Shown piece after piece: positions 37,816-49,393 of a stretch of 64,000 nucleotides of DNA; the stretch's first letter is position 1; each line of letters begins with the position of its first letter. Origin of the DNA: Methylobacterium radiotolerans JCM 2831 (GTDB lineage: Bacteria; Pseudomonadota; Alphaproteobacteria; Rhizobiales; Beijerinckiaceae); NCBI RefSeq assembly GCF_000019725.1, contig NC_010505.1, positions 2,468,001-2,532,000 of the forward strand. Direction: 5' to 3'. Position numbers and translations under genes: made by a program. A model generated the notes under the pieces. That model ran no database searches. It was not told the DNA's origin and worked only from the letters and a program-made list of their open reading frames with translations.

Positions 37816-38242
37816 GACCGCCTCGGGGGCGCGGCGCGGCGCGGCGCGCGAGGACGGGCGGATTGTCGGCGCGTCCCGGAAATCCGGGCGCGGATGCGGC
37901 TCGTGCGTCTCATGGTGCCCTGTGCCGGGCCGCGCGAGCGCGGCGCGCGTGACGGGAACGGCACCGGATGCTGAGCGCGCAACACGCCGCGCACGGACGG
38001 GACCTGCGCGATGGCAGGGTGCGCCCGGCGATCCGATACACGCCGTTGACGGGAGGATGCCGGGTATCATGGGCCTCGGAGGATCGTCAACGCACAAGCT
38101 TGGCGCTGCCGCGCGGACCGATCTGAACCCGGCAAGGTTAACCGAAGGTTTTTGCCGCACCGGAATTTTCGGCGCGCGCCCGGCGGCCGCGGACGGGCGC
38201 CGGATCGATAAGGCGTTGAAGAAGCAGGTCTTATCGGGCGGT
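37816..38242. other. non-coding region upstream of rsmH, probable division-cluster promoter
   Basis: No mraZ or other plausible gene is present; the open frames here have no protein-like composition. On the minus strand TTGACG (38090-38085) with a 17-nt spacer to ATACCC is a weak promoter candidate. GTTGACG (38045-38051) and CGTCAAC (38085-38091) form an inverted pair that could be an operator. The start of the gap also receives transcription from rnpB. Confidence 0.4.
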
Positions 38243-38643
<401 letters not shown>

Positions 38644-38649
38644 GCGGGC

Positions 38650-38678
38650 AGATGCGCCCGCGGGGCCGTCCGGGTCAA
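38650..38678 (-). promoter_or_regulatory. rnpB: promoter of rnpB
   Basis: TTGACC (38678-38673), a 17-nt spacer and GCATCT (38655-38650) lie 7 nt ahead of the rnpB 5' end defined by helix P1. The -10 is poor but the geometry fits. It lies between rnpB and the end of gloA. Confidence 0.45.
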
Positions 38679-38691
38679 GGGTGCGGGCCCG

Positions 38692-39132
38692 CTACCAGGT
38701 GCCGGTGTTCTCCATCGACTTCCACGGCTCCTGCGGCTCCTTGGCGCCGCCCTTCTGGAGGATCTCGATGGAAATGCCGTCCGGCGACTTCACGAAGGCC
38801 ATGTAGCCGTCGCGCGGTGGCCGGTTGATGGTGACGCCCTTCTCCTGCAGCCTGGCGCAGAAGCCGTAGATGTCGTCGACCTGATAGGCGAGATGGCCGA
38901 AATTGCGCCCGCCCGAGTAGGTCTCCGGATCCCAGTTGTACGTGAGCTCGATCAGCGGCGACTTGGTCGCCGCGGCCCGCTCGACATCACCGGGCGCGGC
39001 GAGGAACACGAGGGTGAAGCGGCCCTTCTCGTTCTCGACCCGGCGCACCTCCTTCAGGCCGAACGTGTCGACGTAGAAGGCGAGCGCCCGGTCGAGGTCG
39101 GCGACGCGGACCATGGTGTGCAGAAATTCCAT
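38692..39132 (-). CDS. gloA: lactoylglutathione lyase (glyoxalase I)
   Basis: Converts the hemithioacetal of methylglyoxal and glutathione to S-lactoylglutathione. The 146-residue protein contains both beta-alpha-beta repeats. The metal ligands can be read as H5 (FLHTMVRV), Glu in LIELTYNW, His in NFGHLAYQVDD and Glu in GISIEILQ, matching the H/E/H/E set. The asparagine-rich helix insertion of eukaryotic zinc forms is absent, suggesting the nickel-type bacterial class. The stop lies 48 bp upstream of rnpB. Confidence 0.93.
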   Translation of the reverse strand: MEFLHTMVRVADLDRALAFYVDTFGLKEVRRVENEKGRFTLVFLAAPGDVERAAATKSPLIELTYNWDPETYSGGRNFGHLAYQVDDIYGFCARLQEKGVTINRPPRDGYMAFVKSPDGISIEILQKGGAKEPQEPWKSMENTGTW

Positions 39133-39500
39133 CGGGACCTGTCCTGTGATCTTCGAAAACGGACCGCTGGCCCGTCCCCGGCTGACTCGTCCCGCTAGCT
39201 AGCGGCCACTCCCGCGGTGAGAAGGCCGCCCGGTGCAGACTCGGGACAAAACGGCCCGGGCGTTCGCGCGGATCGGGATCTGTCGAGCCCACGTTGCCGC
39301 TTCGGCGGCAGGCCCCGGAGGCAGCCGCCGGACGGCCGTCTGTTTCTGATCGGCCCGGCCGCACTCTCCGGATCCGTCGGTGGAGAGATCCTTAAGCCGA
39401 AGGATGGTGCGCGTCTTACTCAGCAAGATGTAGCCCCGCCGCGACGGATTCGATCTATTCGGTGGGATGATGAGAGCGGTTTCGAACGTCGGAGCCCGCG
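39133..39500. other. non-coding gap between gloA and the acyltransferase gene
   Basis: Divergent upstream regions of two genes. I see only a weak 6-bp hairpin (39388-39405) and some AT-richer sequence near 39380-39480 that should hold the acyltransferase promoter. No gene or RNA is supported. Confidence 0.5.
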
Positions 39501-40670
39501 ATGATAACCCAGAATTCTCGGCGCGGCAGGCATGATGCACAGATGATCGGTCTCGATGCGGCGCGATTTATCGCCGCAATGCTGGTCATGACGTTTCATC
39601 TTGGCGCCTACGCTTGGCAGGCGCCGCTCTCGACGGCCGGGCGCGCCTTCGACTCCGCCGCGGCCTACCCCGGCCTGTTCGCCTGGACGTGGTTCGGATG
39701 GATCGGGGTCGAGCTGTTCTTCGTCATCTCGGGCTTCGTGATCGCCTACTCGGCCGAGCATGCGACCGCGCGCGCCTTCCTGCGCAGCCGCCTCCTGCGC
39801 CTCGTGCCCGCGGTCTGGATCTGCGCCACGCTCACCGCCCTCGTCTCGCTCGCCATCGGCCGCATGGGATCCGTCCCGCACGTGCTGCGGGCCTATCTCG
39901 ACTGCGTGCTGTTCGTTCCGGTCGAGCCGTGGCTGGACGGGGTCTACTGGACCCTCGGCGTGGAGATCGCGTTCTACGCGCTCGTCTTCGCGCTGCTGCG
40001 GCTCGGGCGATTCCGGAGCGTCGGCCCGGTCTGCGCGGCGGTCGGCGGAGCCAGCACTCTCTTCTGGGTCGCGACCCTGGCTGTGCCGAGTCTCGGCACC
40101 GTCGCGGCGAGCCGCGTGGCCGAGCTGACGCTCCTGCGCCACGGCTGCTTCTTCGCGCTCGGCGTCTTCCTATGGCTGTCGCTGGTCAAGGGCCCGACGG
40201 CTGGACGCCTCTGCGTGATCGCCGCCTGCGCGGTCGGGACACTCATCGAGATCGGCGACGCGGCCGAGTCGTTCCTGTTCCAGATGAGCCGGAGCGAGTC
40301 TCCGCTCCTCCCACGCCTCGTCTTCGCGGCCTGCGTCCTGATGATCGTCGCCAGCGTGCGCGGCAACGCGTGGCTCCGCGCGCGGCTCGGCGAGCGGGGC
40401 TGCGCGCTGGCCCGGCGGCTCGGGCTGATGACCTACCCGCTCTACCTCCTGCACAACGTCGACGGTGCCGCCCTGATCCATCGCCTCGTCGGCGCCGGGG
40501 TTCCGCCCCACGCGGCGCTCGTGGTCGCCTGCTGCGCCATGCTTCTCACGAGCTTCGCCGTCATGCGCTGGGCCGAGCCGTTCGTCCGGGGCTGCCTGTC
40601 CGCCGCGCTCGACAGGATCGGCCTCGATCGCCCTCTCCTCGCGGAGGGCCGCCCCGCCCCGGGGCTCTGA
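39501..40670 (+). CDS. membrane acyltransferase, acyltransferase-3 family
   Basis: Integral-membrane enzyme of the OafA/NodX/AlgJ-independent acyltransferase-3 family, which acylates extracellular or lipid-linked sugars. The start at 39501 has GGAG 7 nt upstream and gives 389 residues. About ten spans are predicted. The conserved N-terminal block ARFIAAMLVMTFHLGAYAW holds the catalytic-type His (about 33), and ELFFVISGFVIAY followed by RLLRLVPAVW is the family's second block. The substrate is unknown. It stands alone between gloA and pepN but is functionally in keeping with the glycan genes at 47-55 kb. Confidence 0.88.
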   Translation: MITQNSRRGRHDAQMIGLDAARFIAAMLVMTFHLGAYAWQAPLSTAGRAFDSAAAYPGLFAWTWFGWIGVELFFVISGFVIAYSAEHATARAFLRSRLLRLVPAVWICATLTALVSLAIGRMGSVPHVLRAYLDCVLFVPVEPWLDGVYWTLGVEIAFYALVFALLRLGRFRSVGPVCAAVGGASTLFWVATLAVPSLGTVAASRVAELTLLRHGCFFALGVFLWLSLVKGPTAGRLCVIAACAVGTLIEIGDAAESFLFQMSRSESPLLPRLVFAACVLMIVASVRGNAWLRARLGERGCALARRLGLMTYPLYLLHNVDGAALIHRLVGAGVPPHAALVVACCAMLLTSFAVMRWAEPFVRGCLSAALDRIGLDRPLLAEGRPAPGL

Positions 40671-40775
40671 GCCGGCCGAAGACCGCCCCACCCGCGCCGC
40701 TTCGACGGCTCCGATCGTTGCGCCGCGCGCTCCGAGGGACCAGAACGGGCTCGTCCCGCACCCGGAGTGAGCCGA

Positions 40776-43400
40776 ATGCGCACCGAGACGCCGCCGCTGA
40801 TCCGCCTCGAGGAATACCGGCCCAGCGACTACCTGATCGATCGCGTCGACCTCGACATCCGTCTCGATCCGCACGCGACCCGCATCGACGCGACGCTGAC
40901 GCTGCGGCCGAACCCGGCCGGTGTGCCGGCGGCGCCGCTCACTCTCGACGGCGACGATCTCCGCCTGGTCTCGGCCGAACTCGACGGCGCGCCGCTGCCG
41001 CCCGACGCCTACGCGGCGACGCCGTCCGGCCTCATCCTCCGCGATCCGCCGCGGCGGCCCTTCGCGCTGCGTCTCGTCACGGAGGTGGACCCGACCGCCA
41101 ACACGAAGCTGATGGGCCTCTACCGGTCGAACGGCGTCTACTGCACCCAGTGCGAGGCCGACGGTTTCCGGCGGATCACATACTTCCTCGATCGGCCGGA
41201 CGTGTTGTCGGTCTACACCACGCGCATCGAGGCCGACCGGGCCGACGCGCCGGTCCTGCTCGGCAACGGCAATCCCGTCGAGACCGGCGAGGCCGGGCCG
41301 GACCGCCACTTCGCGATCTGGCACGATCCCCACCCGAAGCCCGCCTACCTGTTCGCCCTCGTGGGCGGCCGGCTCGGGAAGGTCGAGACGCGCTTCACCA
41401 CGATGGAGGGCCGCCCCGTCACCTGCGCGGTCTACGTCGAGCCCGGCAAGGAAGACCGGGCGGGCTACGCCCTCGACGCCGTCATCCGCTCCATGGCCTG
41501 GGACGAGACCGCCTTCGGCCGCGCCTACGACCTCGATGTGTTCAACGTCGTCGCGGTGTCCGACTTCAACATGGGCGCCATGGAGAACAAGGGTCTCAAC
41601 ATCTTCAACGACAAATACGTCCTGGCGAGTCCCGAAACCGCGACAGACGGCGACTACGCCGCCATCGAGGCGATCATCGCCCACGAGTACTTCCACAACT
41701 GGTCCGGCAACCGCGTCACGTGCCGGGACTGGTTCCAGCTCTGCCTGAAGGAAGGGCTCACGGTCTTCCGCGACCAGGAATTCTCCTCCGACATGCGCTC
41801 CCGGCCGGTGCACCGCATCGCCGAGGTGCGCTCCCTGCGGGCGCGCCAGTTCCCCGAGGATGCCGGGCCGCTGCGGCACCCGGTGCGGCCGCGGGCCTAT
41901 GCCGAGATCAACAACTTCTACACGGCGACCGTCTACGACAAGGGTGCCGAGATCGTCCGGATGCTGCGGACGCTGATCGGTCCCGAGGCCTTCCGGGCCG
42001 GCATGGACCGGTACTACGCCGACAATGACGGGCGCGCCGCCACCGTGGAGGACTTCCTCGCCGCCTTCGCGGCGGTGACCGGGCGCGGTCTCGACGCCTT
42101 CGCCCGCTGGTACGAGCGTCCCGGCACGCCCCGCCTCGCCGTCACGACCGCGTACGATCCGGCCGCCGCGCGCTACACGCTCCGGTTCGCCCAGAGCCTG
42201 CCCGGCGGGAGCGCGGAGCCCGACGGGCCGCCCCTGGTGATCCCCGTGGCCCTCGGTCTCGTCGGGGCGTCCGGGCCGCTGGACGGCGCGACCTGCCCGG
42301 ACGTCCGGGACGGCGTCTACGTTCTCGACCGCCCGGAGGCCGAGATCGTGTTCGACGCGATCGCCGAGGAGCCGGTCCCCTCGCTCCTGCGCGACTTCTC
42401 GGCGCCGGTGCGGCTCGACCTCGCCCTGACCGACGCGGAGCGGATGCGGCTCCTCGCGCAGGACAGCGACCCGTTCAACCGCTGGCAGGCCGCGCAGGAC
42501 GTGGCATTGCGGCTGATCCTCGAGCCAGACGCCGACCGGACGGAGGCGTTCGCCGCGGCACTCGGCCAATTCCTCGAAGACGAAGCCCTGGCCGACCCGG
42601 CCTTCGCGGCCCTGGTCCTGGCGCTGCCGAGCGAGGGCGAGGCCGCCGACGCGGTGCCGGCCGACGTGGATCCCGACGCGATCCACCGCGCGCGGTTCGA
42701 CCTGCGGGCGCGTCTCGGCCAGGCCCTGCGGCCGCGGCTCGAATCGATCGACGCGGCGCTCGCGCCGGAGGCCGGCGCGCCCTACAGCCCCGACGCCGCC
42801 TCGGCGGGACGCCGGTCGCTCCGCAACGCGGCCCTCGACCTGATCGCCGCCGGCGATCCCCGGGCGGGCGCCGCCCGCGCCGCCGAGCGCCTGACCGAGG
42901 CCACCAACATGACCGACCGGCTCGCCGCCCTCGGCACGCTGGCGCTGATCCCGGGGGAGACCCGCGAGGCCGCCTTCGCGGCGTTCGCGGCCCGCTACGC
43001 CGACGAGCCCCTCGTCCTCGACAAGTGGTTCGCCATCCAGGCCCAGATCCCGGAGCCCGGCACCCTCGACCGGATCGCGCGGCTGCAGGAACACCCGGCC
43101 TTCACCCTGACCAACCCGAACCGCGTGCGGGCGCTGATCGGGAGCTTCGCGTTCGGCAATCCGACCCAGTTCGCCCGGCGCGACGGGGCGGGGTTCGCCC
43201 GCGTGACCGACACGGTCGCGGCGCTCGATTCGACCAACCCACAGGTTGCCGCGAGGCTCCTCACGGCCTTCGGATCCTGGCGCCGGCTGGAAAAATCACG
43301 CGGCGCCAGAGCGGTCGAAATGCTGAATGGGATCAAGGCGATCCCGGGGCTTTCCCGGGACACGGCCGACATCCTCGCGCGCACCCTCGGAGACGGCTAA
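40776..43400 (+). CDS. pepN: aminopeptidase N
   Basis: Broad-specificity M1 zinc aminopeptidase that finishes cytoplasmic peptide breakdown. The ATG at 40776 (GGAG 8 nt upstream) gives 874 residues; a GTG at 40767 is less well placed. The substrate-binding GAMENKGLN starts near 266. The zinc site HEYFHNW is at 303-309 (H303, H307), with the third ligand Glu about 19 residues on in LKEGLTVF (E326). The C-terminal half has the four-domain layout of the E. coli enzyme. It is followed after 187 bp by a histidine kinase gene. Confidence 0.96.
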   Translation: MRTETPPLIRLEEYRPSDYLIDRVDLDIRLDPHATRIDATLTLRPNPAGVPAAPLTLDGDDLRLVSAELDGAPLPPDAYAATPSGLILRDPPRRPFALRLVTEVDPTANTKLMGLYRSNGVYCTQCEADGFRRITYFLDRPDVLSVYTTRIEADRADAPVLLGNGNPVETGEAGPDRHFAIWHDPHPKPAYLFALVGGRLGKVETRFTTMEGRPVTCAVYVEPGKEDRAGYALDAVIRSMAWDETAFGRAYDLDVFNVVAVSDFNMGAMENKGLNIFNDKYVLASPETATDGDYAAIEAIIAHEYFHNWSGNRVTCRDWFQLCLKEGLTVFRDQEFSSDMRSRPVHRIAEVRSLRARQFPEDAGPLRHPVRPRAYAEINNFYTATVYDKGAEIVRMLRTLIGPEAFRAGMDRYYADNDGRAATVEDFLAAFAAVTGRGLDAFARWYERPGTPRLAVTTAYDPAAARYTLRFAQSLPGGSAEPDGPPLVIPVALGLVGASGPLDGATCPDVRDGVYVLDRPEAEIVFDAIAEEPVPSLLRDFSAPVRLDLALTDAERMRLLAQDSDPFNRWQAAQDVALRLILEPDADRTEAFAAALGQFLEDEALADPAFAALVLALPSEGEAADAVPADVDPDAIHRARFDLRARLGQALRPRLESIDAALAPEAGAPYSPDAASAGRRSLRNAALDLIAAGDPRAGAARAAERLTEATNMTDRLAALGTLALIPGETREAAFAAFAARYADEPLVLDKWFAIQAQIPEPGTLDRIARLQEHPAFTLTNPNRVRALIGSFAFGNPTQFARRDGAGFARVTDTVAALDSTNPQVAARLLTAFGSWRRLEKSRGARAVEMLNGIKAIPGLSRDTADILARTLGDG

Positions 43401-43587
43401 GCGTCTGAACCTGCGGTAGAAATCGATTCTCGGGCGGCCGGGCAACACCCGGCTTTCGTCAAGCCCTTATGGTAAAAAATCCGTGGACAAACTGCCCCCC
43501 GAAGTGATTGTATTCAGTCAGATTCGGGGGGCCTTCGGGGGCCGGGTGCCCGCACCGGATCACAGTTCCCACGGGCGAGGTTCGGCC

Positions 43588-45969
<2,382 letters not shown>

Positions 45970-45976
45970 GCGGGGA

Positions 45977-46000
45977 ACCCTGAGCAGAGCCGCTCAGGGT
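45977..46000. terminator. hairpin between the histidine kinase gene and a convergent small gene
   Basis: ACCCTGAGC pairs with GCTCAGGGT (9 bp, 6-nt loop), 8 nt after the kinase stop and overlapping the last codons of the convergent gene. It probably serves both directions. Confidence 0.55.
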
Positions 46001-46248
46001 CGCGGATCGAGGCCGCCGCGGCGTGCGAGACGCCCCTGTTCCGCGTGCCAGCGCGCATCGGCGACAGCGCGCGCGAGGCGCCGGATGCGCCAGCGCCGGT
46101 AGAGCGACAGGATCGGGTTGCCGCCGAGACCGGCCTGATGGCGGCTGAGGCGTCGCAGCAGGTCCGGCAGCTGCGCCGAGGCCGCGTCGCCCGTGGCGAT
46201 GTCAATGGCCCGCATCTCCGCCCGGAGCCCCGCCTTCCAATCGTCCAT
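45994..46248 (-). CDS. hypothetical protein, 84 residues
   Basis: The start at 46248 (MDDWKAGLRAEMRAIDIATG) is favoured by a strong GGAGG sequence 8 nt upstream; an ATG at 46269 is possible. The protein is basic and helical, with several amphipathic segments (LPDLLRRLSRHQ and LYRRWRIRRLARAV) and no signal or membrane span. No family is recognised. It converges on the histidine kinase gene and diverges from a small secreted-protein gene. The good ribosome-binding site makes a real gene likely. Confidence 0.5.
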   Translation of the reverse strand: MDDWKAGLRAEMRAIDIATGDAASAQLPDLLRRLSRHQAGLGGNPILSLYRRWRIRRLARAVADARWHAEQGRLARRGGLDPRP

Positions 46249-46419
46249 GATGCCCGCCTCCGCGATCATCGCGCGCCCCGCGCCGGCTGCCGGTATCCCG
46301 AGCAGCCCCCTCACCGTCTCTCCCGCGGCATGAGTACACGCCGGAAAACCCTCCGGTCCGGACCCGGGTTTGCTCCGCAGGTGGTCCGCTCGGCGGACCG
46401 GAGGTGGAGAATACGGCCG

Positions 46420-46704
46420 ATGCGATCCAGAACAACGTACCGCTGCGCCCTGGCGCTCCTGCTCGGGCTCGCCGCCGGGCCCGCCCTCGCGCAGAGCACG
46501 GGCTACGTCACCGGCTTCCCGGGCAAGGATCCCGCCGGCGACGAGGAGATCGGCTGGGGGCCGGCCTACCGGCCGGAGACGAGCTTCGCCCAGCCCGGCA
46601 CGCCGCCGACCCCCGGCGCGATCGCGGGTCGCGCCTACCGTGCCCGGACCGGGCACGGCGTCTACGACCAGGTGCAGGGCGACGGTCCGTACCGGGGCCG
46701 CTAG
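46420..46704 (+). CDS. small secreted protein, unknown function
   Basis: A 94-residue precursor with a clear signal peptide (about 1-25: TTYRCALALLLGLAAGPALA, cleavage after ALAQ or ALA). The mature part is about 70 residues, Gly/Pro/Tyr-rich (STGYVTGFPGKDPAGDEEIG, later RTGHGVYDQVQGDGPYRGR) and probably unstructured. No family is recognised. It lies 171 bp after the divergent gene at 45994-46248. A second small secreted protein of similar kind lies at 51488-51754. Confidence 0.55.
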   Translation: MRSRTTYRCALALLLGLAAGPALAQSTGYVTGFPGKDPAGDEEIGWGPAYRPETSFAQPGTPPTPGAIAGRAYRARTGHGVYDQVQGDGPYRGR

Positions 46705-46860
46705 TGCCGCTTCCGCTCGGATCGCGGCGGGGGCGATGGTCGGTCCGGTGCCGAGCGGGGCGCGGGTCCCGTCTCCCGCGCGGGAGAGATGGCGCGCGGC
46801 GCGTCAGCCTCGACCGGAATCGCGTCCTTCCAAACCGTCGCGATGCGGTCGGGAACGGCG

Positions 46861-48000
46861 CTAGCGCCGCCGCAGGGCCCGCCTCGCGGCCGCCCGCGCG
46901 TCCCGCTCGAACCGTGCGAGCCGGAGGCGCCGCTCCAGCGCGATCACCTGCCGACCGGGCGGGACGGCGATGATCTCGGCGACCGGAACCCGGTCGCGGT
47001 AGAGACCTTCCAGGGCCGATCCCTCCGACGTCGCCGAGTCGAGCCGGTCGGCGAAGGCGGTCTCGTGGCAGGCGCGCACGATCTCGGCTTCCAGCAGCAG
47101 GCCCGGGGCGTGGCTGCGCAGGTCCTCGTCGTAGGCGGTCTTCAGCAGGGTCGCGGTGCCGCCGTGGACCAGGGCGAGGCTGACGGCGACCGGCCGGCCG
47201 TCGAGGGTCAGCGCGTCGGCCCGGACGCCGACCGGACCCGGAGCCGCTGTGAACAGCGCCCGGGCCAGCGCGGCGCTCTCGGGCCGGCAGGCCATGGCGG
47301 TGCCGGCCCGCCCCTTCCACCCGGCGCGCTCCAGGTCGAGGAAGGAAGTCACGAGGCGGGCGAGGTCGGCGCCGGCCGTGGCGCACGCGTGGGCGACGGT
47401 CCCGGCCTCCGCCAGGCGGCGCGCCCGGCGGCGCAGATCCTTGAAGCGCGCCCGATCGGGGTGATCGGCGAGGAACGCCGCGTGATCGGCGCGCCGGTCC
47501 ATGACCGGGCGGTCGAAGCCCGCCACCGTGCCGATGGCCCAGCCGCGCGCGCGCATCGCCGCCAGCATCTCCGGTACGGCGCCCTCCCCGGTCGGCAGCA
47601 GCGGCCAGCGCCAGGCGGATCCGCCGGCGGCGGCTTCGAGGCCGGCCACCAGGGCAAGCGCGTGGGCGGCCCGGTCCGGGCCGTCGGCGATCAGGGGCGC
47701 CGTGGCGGTCACGTAGGGCGAGAGGAAGGGCCGCAGGATCCGGCCACCGAGTCCCGACAGGTCCCGGGCCGTCCGGTACGGCAGCAGCGCGACCAGCCGG
47801 CCGCCCTCGCGGACCGTGACGTAGCGGAGGGCCGCCGGCAGCAGCCCGGCGGCCCGATGGGCCTCGATGACGTGCCGCGAGAAATGCGGGTGCGGCGCGG
47901 CGCTCGCCGCGACCAGCGCGTCCCAGGCCTCCGGCTCCGGCGCGTCGCCGAGGGTGATCGCGCCTCCGGACGGCGCGCGGCGGGGGCTCGCCGGGATCAT
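46861..48000 (-). CDS. CelD/BcsL-like GNAT-family acyltransferase
   Basis: A 379-residue soluble protein of the type found in exopolysaccharide clusters as the CelD/FemAB-like acyltransferase family (GNAT fold duplicated). The recognisable segment is the central FLADHPDRARFKDLRRRARR, followed by DLERAGWKGRAGTAM, ALTLDGRPVAVSLALVHG and AYDEDLRSHAPGLLLEAEIV, the usual run of conserved blocks. Its ATG overlaps the flippase stop as ATGA, so the two are translationally coupled. It probably transfers an acyl or aminoacyl group to an exported glycan, but the substrate is unknown. Confidence 0.8.
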   Translation of the reverse strand: MIPASPRRAPSGGAITLGDAPEPEAWDALVAASAAPHPHFSRHVIEAHRAAGLLPAALRYVTVREGGRLVALLPYRTARDLSGLGGRILRPFLSPYVTATAPLIADGPDRAAHALALVAGLEAAAGGSAWRWPLLPTGEGAVPEMLAAMRARGWAIGTVAGFDRPVMDRRADHAAFLADHPDRARFKDLRRRARRLAEAGTVAHACATAGADLARLVTSFLDLERAGWKGRAGTAMACRPESAALARALFTAAPGPVGVRADALTLDGRPVAVSLALVHGGTATLLKTAYDEDLRSHAPGLLLEAEIVRACHETAFADRLDSATSEGSALEGLYRDRVPVAEIIAVPPGRQVIALERRLRLARFERDARAAARRALRRR

Positions 48001-49337
48001 CGGACGGTCCCGGCGGCCCAGACCGGCGTCGGCAGCCCGTGGATCCGCCCCGCGGCCCGGGCCAGGAGGCCGGCCCGGCCCACGCTCGCCACCGCCACGG
48101 CCACGGCCGCGCCGAGGGTCCCGAGGGCCGGGACCAGGGCGAGGCACAGGCCGGCGGCGGCGAGGAGGCTCCCCGCCGTGATGCCGGCGCAGAGCCGCTC
48201 TCCGCCCAGCATGGTCAGGAGATCCTCGCCCGGACCGAACAGGCTCGCCCCGACGCTGCCGGCGATCAGGATGCACAGGATCGGGACGCTGTCGCCGAGC
48301 CCCGGTCCGAACATGGCCAGCAGCAGGGGGCTGACGGCCAGGATCGCGCCGCCGACCACGAGCGTCGCGGCCGCCGTCAGGCGGCCCTGGCGCCGGACCA
48401 GTTCGGCGAGGAGGAAGCGGTTGGCCCGCGCCTGGGCGGCGCTGTAGCGCTGGAGCGTCGCCGCGCTGACCGCGTAGTGGACGAACACGACGAACTGCTG
48501 GATGCGCGTCGCCGCGAAGTAGACCCCGACCTCCGCCGGACTCACCAGGGCGCCGAGCACGACCACGTCGACGAAGGTGAAGCCGGCATTGGCGAGGTCG
48601 ATCGCGGCGATCGGCAGGCCCGTGCCGAGCCACGTGCGCCACCGGTAGCGGTGCGGCCCGGGCGGCAGGTCCCTCCGGAGCCGGGCGGCGAGCAGGCCGG
48701 CCTGCAGGGCGGTCGCCACGGCGGCGGCGATCAGCATGCAGGCCATCGCGACCTCGGCCCGGGGCGGCGCGCCGAGCAGGATCGCCGCGACCATGCAGGC
48801 CATCATCAGGGTCTGGCGCAGGAGGTAGGGCGGCGCGATGGCGAGCCCGACCCAGTTCTGGCTGCGCGCCACGCCCTCGAGATAATCCTGGAGCGCGAAC
48901 AGCGGCATCACGCAGAGCGCGACCACGATCGGTGCCCGGTAGGCGGGGGCGAACAGGTCGGGCTCGAGCGCGAGCAGCGCCGCGCCGAGGCAGGCGACGG
49001 CGAGCGCGGCGCCGCCGGTCACCAGGGCGCCGGCCCGGATGTAGCCCCGCGCGAGGTCGAGGTCGCCCTGCGCCTGGTCGCCCGGCACGAACCGGCAGGC
49101 GCCCTGCGACAGGCCGAGGGTCAGGGTGTGGCCGAGCATCGCGGTCCAGACCCAGACCGACGCGAAGATCCCGTAGGCGTCCCAGCCCATCAGCCGCGCC
49201 GCGAGCACCTGGGCGCCGTAGGCGAAACCGGCCGAGCCGACGCGGATCGCGAAGACCGTCAGGGCAGCCCGCTGCGGACCGCCGCGCAGCGCCCGGAGGT
49301 GCCGGAACGCGAGGACAGGGAGGGCCGTGGCTGACAC
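47997..49337 (-). CDS. polysaccharide flippase-like membrane protein (Wzx/MOP superfamily)
   Basis: A 446-residue protein with about 12-14 hydrophobic segments and the charge pattern of lipid-linked oligosaccharide flippases. Translation appears to start at a GTG (49337); no ATG is well placed. The N-terminal RVGSAGFAYGAQVLAARLMG and the middle DLANAGFTFVDVVVLGALV resemble Wzx/RfbX proteins, which move undecaprenyl-linked units across the inner membrane. It follows the SGNH gene after 56 bp and overlaps the CelD-like gene. A Wzy polymerase or glycosyltransferase is not seen nearby. Confidence 0.78.
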   Translation of the reverse strand: MSATALPVLAFRHLRALRGGPQRAALTVFAIRVGSAGFAYGAQVLAARLMGWDAYGIFASVWVWTAMLGHTLTLGLSQGACRFVPGDQAQGDLDLARGYIRAGALVTGGAALAVACLGAALLALEPDLFAPAYRAPIVVALCVMPLFALQDYLEGVARSQNWVGLAIAPPYLLRQTLMMACMVAAILLGAPPRAEVAMACMLIAAAVATALQAGLLAARLRRDLPPGPHRYRWRTWLGTGLPIAAIDLANAGFTFVDVVVLGALVSPAEVGVYFAATRIQQFVVFVHYAVSAATLQRYSAAQARANRFLLAELVRRQGRLTAAATLVVGGAILAVSPLLLAMFGPGLGDSVPILCILIAGSVGASLFGPGEDLLTMLGGERLCAGITAGSLLAAAGLCLALVPALGTLGAAVAVAVASVGRAGLLARAAGRIHGLPTPVWAAGTVR

Positions 49338-49393
49338 TACGCGCTCCGCGCCGGTCCTGAACTCGGCGGGAGGCCGATCTCTGGCCGTCCGGT

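Noticed and set aside
40170..43094. 974-residue minus-strand frame over pepN and the acyltransferase gene
   Set aside because: Antisense to two clearly recognised genes, with shadow composition (Arg/Gly/Val/Asp) and no domain.
43425..43525. Two GATTC sites upstream of the histidine kinase as a CcrM methylation signal
   Set aside because: GANTC is expected about every few hundred bases at this GC content, so two sites in about 100 bp are not strong evidence.
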